Below, one piece after another: positions 22,352 through 33,161 of a DNA stretch of 64,000 nucleotides. Source of the DNA: CAWDAQ01 sp963800325 (GTDB taxonomy: Bacteria > Actinomycetota > Actinomycetes > Actinomycetales > Dermatophilaceae); contig CAWDAQ010000005.1 in NCBI GenBank assembly GCA_963800325.1, positions 744,001 through 808,000 on the forward strand. The letters are read 5' to 3'. Below the pieces are notes generated by a model. The model saw nothing but the letters and a program-made list of their open reading frames with translations, was not told the origin of the DNA and made no database searches. A program made the position numbers and the translations under genes. How positions within the stretch are numbered: the first letter of the stretch is position 1; each line of letters opens with the position of its first letter.

Positions 22352-24944
22352 GCGACGCCGGCGCCAGCCCGAGCACGCGGTAGAAGTCCTCGACCGCCTC
22401 CCGGTTGTACCCGACGGCGTCGAACGGCGGCGCCGGCACCCGGCCCTCGAGCGCCTCCCGCATGCCCACGCGGAGGGCCTCGACGTCACGGTCGACGACG
22501 AGACCGGCGGCCTCGGGCAGCGCACCGCGCACCGACGCGAAGCGGGTCGCCACGACGGGCAGCCCGAGCACCCGGGCCTCGAGGATCACCATGGGCTGGC
22601 CCTCGTAGTCGCTGGAGAGGACGAAGCAGTCGGCGTCGGCCATGACGGCGTAGGGGTTGTCCTGGTGGCCCGCGAGGACGACGGCCTCCCCGAGGCCGAG
22701 CCGGGCGGCGAGCCCCTCGAGCTGGCCCAGCAGCGGTCCGTCGCCGATGATGACCAGCCGGGTGTCCGGCCGCTCCTGGTGGAGCAGGTCGAAGGCCTCG
22801 ATGAGCCGGGCGTGGTTCTTCTCCGGGGAGAGCCGCCCCACGGTGACGAACGTGTGCACCCCCGGAACCGGCGGGGCGACGGTGTCGATCGTGCGCCGCC
22901 GGGCGACCTCCGACTCGATCGCCTTCAGGCCGTGGGCCCGGGCGAGCCGGCGGACCGCGGCGGGGAGGTCCCCGACGGGGAAGTCGCCCGCGGGCGCCGG
23001 CACGTCGGCCGCGTCCGGATCGACCCCGTGCGCCATCCGCAGGATCCTGCGGTGGTTGATCGTGTTCCGCGCCGCGGTGTGCCGCTCCGGGGGCGCCGCG
23101 TCGGCGAGCTTGGCCCGGTTGATGTCCTTCAGCGCCTCCGAGACAGACACGAGGTGGTCGTACCCGGAGTAGGTCGAGAACACCGACCCGAGGTTGGCCT
23201 CGTGGGGCCGGTGGCCGTCGACCTCGCGCATCTGGTCGGCCTTGAGGTCGTTGTGCAGCCAGATCGACCGGCTCTTCGCCCGCCCCCGCAGCAGGAGGAA
23301 GGACCAGAACGCGGCGTACCCGCTGAAGTCGATGACGTGGTCGAACTCGGCATCGCCGAAGCAGCGCCGCCACTCGGCGTCGAACGCCGACTCGGCCCGC
23401 TCCAGCGACAGCCCCGGGGCGTGCATGCCCTCCTCGAGCAGCTTGGCCCGCTGGCGCCGGAAGCGACGGTCGGGCGCCATCCCCCCGACCCGGGGCAGCA
23501 CCCGCACCTCCGGGGGGATCGCCGCCTCGTTCTTCAGGTGGTCCTCCGAGGTGCGGTGGACGTAGAACGCCGACACGTCGACCCGCTCGTGGTCGATGTT
23601 GTCGAGCAGGTTCAGCGCGGACGTCGTGATCCCGTTCGAGCTCATCCCGCCGAGGTACATCAGCACGGTCGGGCGCCCGTCGCGGTGGACCGGGCGCACG
23701 TCGTACCCGGCCTCCTTGCCGCGGAAGACGATGTCGAGCACCCGCTCGGTGGCGTGCCCGTCCTCCTTCTCGGCGAACCGTTCGCGGGCGGCGTCGTAGG
23801 CGGCCCGGTGGGAGACGAGCGGGTCGTCCGCCGAGCCGGACCCGACCGCCCGGACGACGCGGGTGAGGTCCTCCAGCCGGGTCACCTGCGGGCCGGGCAG
23901 CTCGGCGAGGTCGAGGTAGAGCCCCCGCTGGGTCTCGTAGCTGCCCAGGTCGGGGGTGAAGAAGACGACGGGCCGCCCGGAGGCGAGGAAGTCGAAGAAG
24001 ATGCTCGAGTAGTCGTTGACGAGCACGTCGGCGACGCCGAGGACCTCGTTGCTCGGCAGCTCGTTGGGCACGAGGATGTCGGCGAGGTCGGGGTGCTCGG
24101 CGGCGAACGCGTACACCTGCTGGTGGACCCGGAGCAGCACGCGGTGGCCCTCGGGCAGCCGGTCGCGCAGCGCCCGCACCCGTCCGGCGAGGGCGAGGAC
24201 GTCGTTCGTCGGGCGGTGGAAGGACTCCCCCCGCCACGTCGGGGCGTAGAGGACGACCGTGTCGTCCTCGTGGACGCGCACCCCGGAGGCGGCGAGGCGC
24301 CGGCGGACCCGGGCGCGGCCGGCGTCGTCGAGGAGCTGCCGGTCCACCCGGGGCGAGCCCTCGGTGACGATCCGGCCGGGGTAGACGTTCGTCAGCCGGA
24401 AGGCGCGCTCGTACATCTGCTCGGCCATGAACGGGTTCGCCGCCAGCAGGTAGTCGGCGGCGAGGAAGTTGCGCACGACGTTGCGCGACCCCGGCCCGCC
24501 CCCGGGCTCGTCGTAGCCCATCGTCTTCAGGGGCGTGCCGTGCCAGGTGTTGAGGTAGACCTGCCCCTCGCGCTTGCTGAACTCGTACGGGAACGTCGCG
24601 TTGTTGACGAGGTACTTGGCCGTCGACAGCATCCGGAAGTACTGCAGCGACTTGTACCGGACGAAGCTCACGCGCGGGTGGTCCTCGAACTCCGCGCGGG
24701 CGGCCGCCGTGGCCTCCTCGGACGCGGTCACCCAGACGTGCTGGAGGTGGGCGAACTCCGGGTCGTCCACCAGCCCCCGGAAGATCGCCTCCGGGTTGCA
24801 CAGCATGCCGTTGCCGGAGAACGACTCGTAGAACACGACGTCGGGACGCACGGGCTGGGCCCGCCAGTAGTTGCGCCACTCGGTCGAGCTCAGCTGCCGC
24901 GCTCGGCCGCCGAGCGACCTCAACGACACAGGGGGCGAGGACAT
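22326..24944 (-). CDS. Fusion of CDP-glycerol/ribitol-phosphate transferase (TagF-like) and GT4 glycosyltransferase
   Basis: 872 aa. Residues about 30-400 are a TagF-type glycerophosphotransferase domain: VYLNTWHGTPLKTMGYDE (about 129-146) holds the catalytic His, and VNDYSSIFFDFLASGRPVVF (about 308-327) the second signature. Residues about 415-860 are a GT-B glycosyltransferase: GRLSPEKNHARLIEAFDLL (about 709-727), and the EX7E region SDYEGQPMVILEARVLGLPV (about 789-808). Such fusions build phosphodiester-linked glycopolymers (teichoic-acid-like) at the inner face of the membrane. ATG 24944, GGAG 11 bases upstream. A relic of a related C-terminus lies at 19149-19257. Confidence 0.88.
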   Translation of the reverse strand: MSSPPVSLRSLGGRARQLSSTEWRNYWRAQPVRPDVVFYESFSGNGMLCNPEAIFRGLVDDPEFAHLQHVWVTASEEATAAARAEFEDHPRVSFVRYKSLQYFRMLSTAKYLVNNATFPYEFSKREGQVYLNTWHGTPLKTMGYDEPGGGPGSRNVVRNFLAADYLLAANPFMAEQMYERAFRLTNVYPGRIVTEGSPRVDRQLLDDAGRARVRRRLAASGVRVHEDDTVVLYAPTWRGESFHRPTNDVLALAGRVRALRDRLPEGHRVLLRVHQQVYAFAAEHPDLADILVPNELPSNEVLGVADVLVNDYSSIFFDFLASGRPVVFFTPDLGSYETQRGLYLDLAELPGPQVTRLEDLTRVVRAVGSGSADDPLVSHRAAYDAARERFAEKEDGHATERVLDIVFRGKEAGYDVRPVHRDGRPTVLMYLGGMSSNGITTSALNLLDNIDHERVDVSAFYVHRTSEDHLKNEAAIPPEVRVLPRVGGMAPDRRFRRQRAKLLEEGMHAPGLSLERAESAFDAEWRRCFGDAEFDHVIDFSGYAAFWSFLLLRGRAKSRSIWLHNDLKADQMREVDGHRPHEANLGSVFSTYSGYDHLVSVSEALKDINRAKLADAAPPERHTAARNTINHRRILRMAHGVDPDAADVPAPAGDFPVGDLPAAVRRLARAHGLKAIESEVARRRTIDTVAPPVPGVHTFVTVGRLSPEKNHARLIEAFDLLHQERPDTRLVIIGDGPLLGQLEGLAARLGLGEAVVLAGHQDNPYAVMADADCFVLSSDYEGQPMVILEARVLGLPVVATRFASVRGALPEAAGLVVDRDVEALRVGMREALEGRVPAPPFDAVGYNREAVEDFYRVLGLAPASLSAPAAAR

Positions 24945-25008
24945 GAGGGGTGTTCTCCTCCTGGGGGACGACGACGGCGCGGCGCAGCCACCCCCCGGGT
25001 GGCCGCGG

Positions 25009-26307
25009 TCAGCGCTGGCCGATCGGGACGTAGTCGCGCTGGCCCGCGCCGACGTAGACCTGCCGCGGGCGGCCGATCTTCGTCGCCGGGTCCTGGATCA
25101 TCTCGCGCCACTGCGCGATCCACCCCGGGAGCCGGCCGAGCGCGAACAGCACGGTGAACATCTTCGTCGGGAAGCCCATCGACTTGTAGATCAGGCCGGT
25201 GTAGAAGTCGACGTTGGGGTAGAGCTTCCGCTCGATGAAGTAGTCGTCCTCGAGCGCGGTCTGCTCGAGCTTGAGCGCGATCTCCAAGAGCTCGTCGTTG
25301 ACGCCGCTCTTGTTCAGGACCTTGTCGGCGGTCCCCTTGATCATCTTCGCGCGCGGGTCGTAGTTCTTGTAGACGCGGTGGCCGAAGCCCATGAGCTTGA
25401 CCCCGGCCTCCTTGTTCTTCACCTTCTTCACGAAGGCGTCGACGTCCCCGCCGTCGGCCTGGATCTGCTCGAGCATCTCGAGGACGGACTGGTTGGCGCC
25501 GCCGTGGAGCGGGCCGAAGAGGGCGTTGATGCCCGCCGAGATCGAGGCGAAGAGGTTGGCCTGCGAGGAGCCGACGAGCCGCACCGTCGCGGTCGAGCAG
25601 TTCTGCTCGTGGTCGGCGTGGAGCACGAGCAGCTGCTCGAGGGCGTCGACCATGTCCGGGTCGAGGTCGTAGGGCTCGGCGGGGAAGCCGAACGTCATCC
25701 GGAGGAAGTTCTCGGTCAGCGACAGCGAGTTGTCCGGGTACAGGAACGGCTGGCCCATCGTCTTCTTGTACGCGTAGGCCGCGATCGTCGGCAGCTTAGC
25801 GAGCAGCCGGACCGTGGAGATCTCGACCTGTTCGTGGTCGAACGGGTCGAGGCTGTCCTGGTAGAACGTCGAGAGCGCGGACACCGCCGAGGAGAGGACC
25901 GGCATCGGGTGGGCGTCCCGGGGAAAACCCTGGAAGAAGCCCTTGAGGTCCTCGTGGAGGAGGGTGTGGCGACGGACGCGGGCGTCGAAGTCCTCCAGCT
26001 CGCTCGTGGTCGGCAGCTCGCCGTAGATGAGCAGGTAGGCCACCTCGAGGTAGGTGCTCTGCTCGGCGAGCTGCTCGATCGAGTAGCCGCGGTAGCGCAG
26101 CACCCCCGCCCCGCCGTCGATGTAGGTGATCTCGCTGGCGCAGGAGGCGGTGTTGACGAACCCCTGGTCGAGGGTGACGTTGCCGGTCTCCTTGAGCAGG
26201 GCGGAGATGTCGTACCCGTCGTTGCCCTCGGTCGCCTGGACGAGTGGGAGGTCGAGCTGCTTGCCGGCGGCGGCGAGCGTGGCGCCGTCGGATGCGTCGT
26301 TCGTCAT
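25009..26307 (-). CDS. gltA: Citrate synthase
   Basis: 432 aa, hexameric type II-like enzyme condensing acetyl-CoA and oxaloacetate, TCA cycle entry. Catalytic residues: first His in LFGPLHGGANQ (about 262-272), second His in MGFGHRVYKNYDPRA (about 304-318) and the Asp in ALEDDYFIERKLYPNVDFYT (about 355-374). The N-terminal DGYDISALLKETGNVTLDQG is typical of gram-positive citrate synthases. ATG 26307 is chosen over the GTG at 26325 because AAGGAA is correctly spaced. It is a lone gene with a 122-bp upstream gap. Confidence 0.95.
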   Translation of the reverse strand: MTNDASDGATLAAAGKQLDLPLVQATEGNDGYDISALLKETGNVTLDQGFVNTASCASEITYIDGGAGVLRYRGYSIEQLAEQSTYLEVAYLLIYGELPTTSELEDFDARVRRHTLLHEDLKGFFQGFPRDAHPMPVLSSAVSALSTFYQDSLDPFDHEQVEISTVRLLAKLPTIAAYAYKKTMGQPFLYPDNSLSLTENFLRMTFGFPAEPYDLDPDMVDALEQLLVLHADHEQNCSTATVRLVGSSQANLFASISAGINALFGPLHGGANQSVLEMLEQIQADGGDVDAFVKKVKNKEAGVKLMGFGHRVYKNYDPRAKMIKGTADKVLNKSGVNDELLEIALKLEQTALEDDYFIERKLYPNVDFYTGLIYKSMGFPTKMFTVLFALGRLPGWIAQWREMIQDPATKIGRPRQVYVGAGQRDYVPIGQR

Positions 26308-26429
26308 GGTCACCGGTTCCTTCACGTGGTCGCGGGTCGGGCTCGACGAGGCTCGTGTCCGGTCGCGTCGGTCGTGCCGACGCTACCCCAACACGCGCGC
26401 TCACGTGCTCCCGAGGGGGCGCCGCGCCG

Positions 26430-27560
26430 TCAGCCCAGCGACTCGGCGAGCCGCTGCGCCGCTGCGGCGACCCGCTCGTCGGTCGCGGTGAGCGAGACCC
26501 GGACGTGCCGGGCGCCGCGCTCGCCGTAGAACGTCCCGGGCGCGACGAGGACCCCCCGCTCGGCGAGCCGGTCGACCGTGCGCATGCTCGGCTCGCCGAG
26601 GGTGCACCACAGGTAGAGCCCCGCCTCGGAGTGGTCGACGGTCAGCCCCGCGCCCTCCAGCGCGGCCCGGAGCACCCGGCGCCGCCCGGCGTAGCGCTCC
26701 CGCTGCGCGCGGACGTGCTCCTCGTCCCCGAGGGCGACGACCATCGCCTCCTGGACCGGGCGGGGGACGATCATCCCCGCGTGCTTGCGCACCTGGAGCA
26801 GGGTGGCCACGAGGGCGGGGTCGCCGGCGACGAACGCCGCACGGTACCCGGCGAGGTTGGACTGCTTGCTCAGCGAGTACACCGACAGCAGGCCGGTGTG
26901 GTCGCCGCCGCAGACCCGCGGGTCGAGCACGCTGGGCGTGCCGGTGCCGTCCTCGGCCCCGGGGCGCCAGTCGAGCTCGGCGTAGCACTCGTCGCTCGCG
27001 ACGACGACGCCGTTGCCGCGGGCCCAGTCGACGACCTTGCGCAGGTGGTCGGCGCCGAGGACACCTCCGGTGGGGTTCCCGGGGCTGTTGAGCCAGAGCA
27101 GCCGCGGGGTGGTCGCCGCCGTCGGCGGGCCGAGCGCGGCGAGGCCGTCGACGACCCTCGGCTCGGCCCCGGCGAGCCGGGCGCCGACGTCGTAGGTGGG
27201 GTAGGCGACGGCGGGGAGCCCGACGAGGTCCCCCGGGCCGAGGCCGAGCAGGGTCGGCAGCCACGCGACGAGCTCCTTGCTCCCCACGGTCGGCAGCACC
27301 CCGTCGGGGTCGACGTCCGGGACGCCGCGCCGGCGGGCGTACCAGCCGGCGACGGCCTCCCGCAGCCGGGGCGTGCCCGAGGTCTGCGGGTAGCCGGGGG
27401 CGTCCGCGGCGGCACAGAGGGCGTCCCGCACGACCTCGGGCGTGGGGTCGACCGGCGTGCCGACGGACAGGTCGACGATGCCGCCGGGGGCCGCGGCGGC
27501 CCGTGCCTTCGCAGGGGCGAGGGAGTCCCAGGGGAAGTCGGGCAGGTCGGGTCTGCGCAT
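26430..27560 (-). CDS. dapC: Succinyldiaminopimelate transaminase
   Basis: 376-aa class I PLP aminotransferase forming N-succinyl-LL-diaminopimelate, the step between DapD and DapE. Motifs: GTPVDPTPEVVRDAL, LNSPGNPTGGVLG (about 155-167), VVASDECYAELDW with the ring-nitrogen Asp, and the PLP lysine in YSLSKQSNLAGYR (about 211-223). It lies 16 bp after fdxA on the same transcript; fdxA-dapC is a conserved actinobacterial pair, which favours DapC over other class I transaminases. Confidence 0.9.
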   Translation of the reverse strand: MRRPDLPDFPWDSLAPAKARAAAAPGGIVDLSVGTPVDPTPEVVRDALCAAADAPGYPQTSGTPRLREAVAGWYARRRGVPDVDPDGVLPTVGSKELVAWLPTLLGLGPGDLVGLPAVAYPTYDVGARLAGAEPRVVDGLAALGPPTAATTPRLLWLNSPGNPTGGVLGADHLRKVVDWARGNGVVVASDECYAELDWRPGAEDGTGTPSVLDPRVCGGDHTGLLSVYSLSKQSNLAGYRAAFVAGDPALVATLLQVRKHAGMIVPRPVQEAMVVALGDEEHVRAQRERYAGRRRVLRAALEGAGLTVDHSEAGLYLWCTLGEPSMRTVDRLAERGVLVAPGTFYGERGARHVRVSLTATDERVAAAAQRLAESLG

Positions 27561-27576
27561 CCGGCGGGGCCTGCTC

Positions 27577-27903
27577 CTACTCGTCGTGCTCCTGGGGAGG
27601 CAGGTCGGCGATGATCGGGTGGTCCTTGTTGATCAGGCCGAGCTTCGCGGCGCCACCGGGGCTGCCGAGGTCGTCGAAGAACTCGACGTTGGCCTTGTAG
27701 TACTCGGCCCACTCCTCGGGGACGTCGTCCTCGTAGTAGATGGCCTCGACCGGGCACACCGGCTCGCACGCACCGCAGTCGACGCACTCGTCCGGGTGGA
27801 TGTAGAGCGAGCGCTCCCCCTCGTAGATGCAGTCGACCGGGCACTCCTCGATGCAGGCCTTGTCCTTGAGGTCGACGCAGGGCTGGGCGATGACGTAGGT
27901 CAT
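27577..27903 (-). CDS. fdxA: Ferredoxin, seven-iron type
   Basis: 108-aa electron carrier. The first cluster region (CVDLKDKACIEECPVDCI, about 9-26) and second (CVDCGACEPVCPVEAIYYED, about 41-60) show the CxxCxxCxxxCP pattern of bacterial 3Fe-4S/4Fe-4S ferredoxins. The C-terminal extension of about 45 residues is usual for actinobacterial FdxA. ATG 27903 has GAGGAGGAT upstream. Confidence 0.94.
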   Translation of the reverse strand: MTYVIAQPCVDLKDKACIEECPVDCIYEGERSLYIHPDECVDCGACEPVCPVEAIYYEDDVPEEWAEYYKANVEFFDDLGSPGGAAKLGLINKDHPIIADLPPQEHDE

Positions 27904-28007
27904 GGGACCTGATCCTCCTCGGGGCGCACGCTGGCCGCTGTCGCTCCCCATCGTATGCGTGTCGCCCCGCGACGTCCGGGTGGGGCGCGGTGGACGAGAC
28001 TAGCCCC

Positions 28008-29012
28008 ATGCCCGACCCCACCCGCGACCTGCCCACCGGCTCCCGGGTCGTCCTCCGTCGGCGCCTCGGGACCGGCGAGCGGGGTCCCGCCGGGGAGGGG
28101 CTGACGGACGTCGTCGGGGACCTCACCCGCGTCGACGACACCCACCTCGTCGTCGCGACCCGCCGTGGCGAGGTGCGGGTCGCCCGGAGGGAGGTCGCCG
28201 CCGCGAAGGTCGTGCCGCCCCGCCCGGTGCGGCGGGGTGCGCCCCACCGGGCGGTGGGCGTGGCGGACCTCGAGCGCCTCATGGTCGAGGGGAACCCACC
28301 GCTGGAGCGCGAGCGCCTCGGCGGGTGGCTGCTGCGGGCCGGAGGGGGATACACCGGGCGGGCCAACTCTGTGCTCCCGCTCGCCGGCCCGGACCGCCCG
28401 GTCGCCGAGGCGCTCGCCGCCGCCGAGCGGTGGTACGCCGCCCGGAGCCTGCGGCCGCTTCTGTCGCTGTTCGGGCCCACCGGGTTCGACGAGGCGGACG
28501 ACCCGCTCGGGGCGCGGCTGCTCCGGCGGGGCTACCGCCCCCGGGTTCGCACCCGCGTCATGACGGCCGCCGCGGGACGGGTGCCGCCGCCGCGGCCCCC
28601 GGACGGGGTGTCGGTCTCGGCCGGGGAGTCCCTCACCGAGGACTGGCTCGCCGCCGCCGACGACCGGGTGCGCCGGAACCGCGCGGCGGCCGTCGCTGTC
28701 CTCACCGGCCCGCGCCACCAGCGCTTCCTCGCCGCCCGGGACGCCTCGGGCGCGGTGGTCGGCATCGCCCGGGTGTCGGTCGGGGACGGCTGGGGCGGGG
28801 TGTTCGGGGTGCAGGTGCCCCCCGAGCACCGGCGCCGGGGCATCGGACGGGCACTGACGTGCGCGGCGGCGCAGTGGGCCCACGGCGAGGGCGCCGCCTC
28901 GGTCTATCTCCAGGTCATGGGCGACAACACCGAGGCGGTCGCCCTGTACGAGGACCTCGGCTTCACCACCCACCACGAGTACGTCTACCTCGCCGCCCCG
29001 ACCCCCACCTGA
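28008..29012 (+). CDS. GNAT-family N-acetyltransferase with N-terminal extra domain
   Basis: 334 aa. A small beta-rich N-terminal domain (about 1-75, VVLRRRLG, TDVVGDLTRVDD, VATRRGEVRVARREV) is followed by an acetyltransferase module. The acetyl-CoA loop is VPPEHRRRGIGRALTCAAAQ (about 274-293), and the last motif GDNTEAVALYEDLGFTTHHE is classic GNAT. The gene sits between mshB-side genes and fdxA in a conserved actinobacterial block. The substrate is unknown. The frame is open to GTG 27990; ATG 28008 is preferred. Confidence 0.8.
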   Translation: MPDPTRDLPTGSRVVLRRRLGTGERGPAGEGLTDVVGDLTRVDDTHLVVATRRGEVRVARREVAAAKVVPPRPVRRGAPHRAVGVADLERLMVEGNPPLERERLGGWLLRAGGGYTGRANSVLPLAGPDRPVAEALAAAERWYAARSLRPLLSLFGPTGFDEADDPLGARLLRRGYRPRVRTRVMTAAAGRVPPPRPPDGVSVSAGESLTEDWLAAADDRVRRNRAAAVAVLTGPRHQRFLAARDASGAVVGIARVSVGDGWGGVFGVQVPPEHRRRGIGRALTCAAAQWAHGEGAASVYLQVMGDNTEAVALYEDLGFTTHHEYVYLAAPTPT

Positions 29013-29040
29013 CCCCTCCCCCACACCCACCCCCACACAC

Positions 29041-29101
29041 GTTGAGTGAGCAGCAGATGTCGCCCGACGTGCCGTCGGGCGACATCTGCTGCTCACTCAA
29101 C
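29041..29101. terminator. Perfect palindromic repeat (family GTTGAGTGAGCA), bidirectional terminator
   Basis: 29-bp arms at 29041-29069 and 29073-29101 pair perfectly around TGC. A decayed second right arm follows (about 29110-29136, ACGTCTGCTGCTCAGGCGAC). It lies between the convergent GNAT and flavin reductase genes. Copies of the same sequence family are at 39211-39273 and 55372-55464. Confidence 0.85.
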
Positions 29102-29148
29102 GAGGGCGGTGGGACGTCTGCTGCTCAGGCGACGCGCGGTTCCGGCAG

Positions 29149-29676
29149 TCAGTCGAGGACGCCGTAGCGGCCGCGGTAGTACAGCAGCGCCGGGTCGGGG
29201 TCGTCGGACACCGCCATCGACAGCACCCGGCCGACGACGATGGAGTGGTCCCCGGCGGGGTGGACGTCCGTGGTGGCGCACTCGACGGTCGCGTGCGCGC
29301 CGTCGAGCAGGGCGACACCGGTGGACTCGCCCCGGTGGAACGGGATCCGGTCGAGCTGGCCGTGCAGTGGGCGTCCCGGGGTCGAGAGCCAGTCCGCCGT
29401 CGGGCGGTCCCGCGCGCCGAGGACGCTGACGCCCCAGACCCCGGAGTCGAGGACCGCGTCGTGGAAGCGGGCGTCCTCCTCGACGCAGACGAGCACGAGC
29501 ATCGGGTCGAGCGAGACCGAGGTCAGGGCGTTCGCGGTCATCGCGTGGTCGTGCCCGGCCGAGAACGTCGTCAGCACCGTGACCCCGGTCGCGAACCGGC
29601 CCATGGCCTGGCGGAAGAGGTCCCGCTCGAGCTGCTCCGTCGTCCTCATCGTCCTCGCTGCCTCGTGGGATGTCAT
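29149..29676 (-). CDS. Flavin reductase family protein (FMN-binding)
   Basis: 175 aa. The family core is complete: FRQAMGRFATGVTVLTT (about 21-37), AMTANALTSVSLDPMLVLVC (about 45-64), then the HDAVLDSGVWGVSVLG and DHSIVVGRVLSM strands. Such proteins reduce FMN/FAD with NAD(P)H, often for a partner monooxygenase, none of which is evident nearby. ATG 29676 overlaps the mshB stop (ATGA) and has GGGGGGAG in front; a second in-frame ATG nine codons later is possible. Confidence 0.85.
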   Translation of the reverse strand: MTSHEAARTMRTTEQLERDLFRQAMGRFATGVTVLTTFSAGHDHAMTANALTSVSLDPMLVLVCVEEDARFHDAVLDSGVWGVSVLGARDRPTADWLSTPGRPLHGQLDRIPFHRGESTGVALLDGAHATVECATTDVHPAGDHSIVVGRVLSMAVSDDPDPALLYYRGRYGVLD

Positions 29677-30560
29677 GCTCTCCCCCCTCGGTGGTCCGGT
29701 CGCAGCCCCGGACGCTCGCCGTCCGAGGTCAGGCCGGGCACGGTCTGCCCGGTCCGGGGGTCGAGCCGGGCGAACCCCTCCCGGCCGGGCAGTCGGGCCG
29801 CGACCAGGTTCGACAGGGCATAGGTGCGCTCGCGGACGGTGACCTGGGTCCGGTGGGCCCGCAGGGCGTCGGCCTGGACCGGCACGAGGGACTCGTCGAC
29901 CACGGCGTGCGTCACCTCCTCGTCGGGACGCACCGACGGCCAGAGCTCGTCGTCCCTGCCCGGCACACTCCACCCTGCCACCTGGTCGGGGTGGTCCGCG
30001 AGCCAGCCCCGGTCCTCGAGCGCCCACGAGCGCGGGGTGAGGACGGCGTAGAGCGCGGGCGGGTCGGGCAGGGCCGCGAGCGCGGCGCACGTGGCGCGGT
30101 GGGTGCGGACGTGGTCGGGGTGGAGGTAGCCCCCGCTGGCGTCGTAGGTGACGACGACGTCCGGGTCGACCTCGGCGACGACGTCCCGGACCCGGGACGC
30201 GGCCTCGTCGAGGTCGGCGGTCGCGAACACCCCGGGCCGGGACGCGCTGGGCGTCCCGGCCATGCCCGAGTCACGGTAGGCCGAGCCGGTGCGGCTCGCC
30301 CGGTCCTCCCCGAGCACCCGGTGGTCGGTGACCCCGAGGACCGTCATCGCCCGCGCGAGCTCCTCGCGCCGGTAGGGCCCGAGTCGGTCCTCGGCGTCGG
30401 CGCCGAGGTGGGCGAGCTCGGGAGGGATGACCTCGCCCTCCTCGCCCAGGGTGCAGGTGAGGACGTGCACCTCGTCGCCGCGCCGGACGTGGTGGGCCAT
30501 CGTCAGCCCGGTCGTGAGGGTCTCGTCGTCGGGGTGGGCGTGGACGAACAGCAGGCGCAT
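29673..30560 (-). CDS. mshB: GlcNAc-inositol deacetylase MshB (mycothiol biosynthesis)
   Basis: 295-aa zinc hydrolase that deacetylates GlcNAc-inositol, second stage of mycothiol synthesis. Zinc and catalytic residues: His9, Asp11 and Asp12 in HAHPDDE (7-13), and the His in YLHPDHVRTH (about 144-153). CTLGEEGEVIPPELAHL (about 36-52) and SGMAGTPSASRPGVF are MshB features separating it from Mca. It is coupled to the flavin reductase gene; typA lies 42 bp upstream, a conserved neighbourhood. Confidence 0.92.
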   Translation of the reverse strand: MRLLFVHAHPDDETLTTGLTMAHHVRRGDEVHVLTCTLGEEGEVIPPELAHLGADAEDRLGPYRREELARAMTVLGVTDHRVLGEDRASRTGSAYRDSGMAGTPSASRPGVFATADLDEAASRVRDVVAEVDPDVVVTYDASGGYLHPDHVRTHRATCAALAALPDPPALYAVLTPRSWALEDRGWLADHPDQVAGWSVPGRDDELWPSVRPDEEVTHAVVDESLVPVQADALRAHRTQVTVRERTYALSNLVAARLPGREGFARLDPRTGQTVPGLTSDGERPGLRPDHRGGRA

Positions 30561-30602
30561 CGTCTCGGGTCTCCCGGGTCTCTCGGCGTCAGGCGTCCCG
30601 GG

Positions 30603-32495
<1,893 letters not shown>

Positions 32496-32502
32496 GGGCC
32501 CC

Positions 32503-32508
32503 ATTGTC
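32503..32508 (-). promoter_or_regulatory. -10-like GACAAT of typA
   Basis: Seven bases separate it from ATG 32495, as at the other leaderless starts, though the first base is not T. Confidence 0.4.
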
Positions 32509-32988
32509 TCAGCGCAGCGGACCCGCCTCGGCGGCGGTCCGGACGGCCGCGACGATCGGGGTGTCGGCCGGGAGCCACGCCACGGCGTAGGCGTCGGCGA
32601 ACGGGAGCCAGCGCAGCGCGTCGTGGTCCTCGATCGGCTCGGGGGTCCCGGAGGAGACGGCGGCCGCCCACACCGTCATCGCGTACCGCGGACCGAGCGG
32701 CCACCGGCCGCCGGGGAGCGGCCCGGGCACGAGCGCGCCGAGCTCGACCTCGACGCCGAGCTCCTCGCGCAGCTCCCGGTGCAGCGCCTCGACCCGGGCC
32801 TCACCCGGGTCGACCTTCCCCCCGGGAAACTCCCACCCGCCGGCGAGCTCGGGCGGCTCGGTGCGGCGGGCGGCCAGCAGGAGCCCGGGCGCGTCGAGGT
32901 CGTCGACGAGCGCGGCGCCGACGACCTCCCGCACCCCGGCCGGGAGCGCCTGGGCCGCGGCGTCGTCGCTGGTGGGGTCCGGGGGCAC
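32509..32988 (-). CDS. Nudix hydrolase, MutT-like 8-oxo-dGTPase type
   Basis: 159 aa. A complete Nudix box GGKVDPGEARVEALHRELRE + ELG lies at about 56-78, preceded by LAGGWEFPG as in MutT proteins that hydrolyse 8-oxo-(d)GTP. The strand VWAAAVSSGTPEPIEDHDALRWL is also MutT-like. GTG start 32988. It ends 13 bases before typA and is divergent from the peptide-binding protein gene. Confidence 0.88.
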   Translation of the reverse strand: MPPDPTSDDAAAQALPAGVREVVGAALVDDLDAPGLLLAARRTEPPELAGGWEFPGGKVDPGEARVEALHRELREELGVEVELGALVPGPLPGGRWPLGPRYAMTVWAAAVSSGTPEPIEDHDALRWLPFADAYAVAWLPADTPIVAAVRTAAEAGPLR

Positions 32989-33161
32989 CCGACCTGCCTA
33001 CCACGCCCGGCCGCGCCGTGCTCAGGTCTCAGTCCGGGCACAGACCGTGCGGCGGGGCGCCGCCGCGGCGGAAAGACACTATGGTGACGCGTCATCCGCC
33101 GGCACATCCGCGCTCCGGACCGGGGCCCGCCGGGAGATGTACACGACAAGTGAGGTAGTCA

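Noticed and set aside
22665..25157. Long plus-strand open frame opposite the TagF-GT4 fusion
   Set aside because: Shadow of the real minus-strand gene, whose catalytic motifs are intact; the plus-strand translation has no domain.
29041..29101. Insertion-sequence terminal repeats
   Set aside because: The arms are almost adjacent (3-base loop), no transposase is near, and the same unit recurs at convergent gene ends, so a palindromic repeat/terminator fits better.
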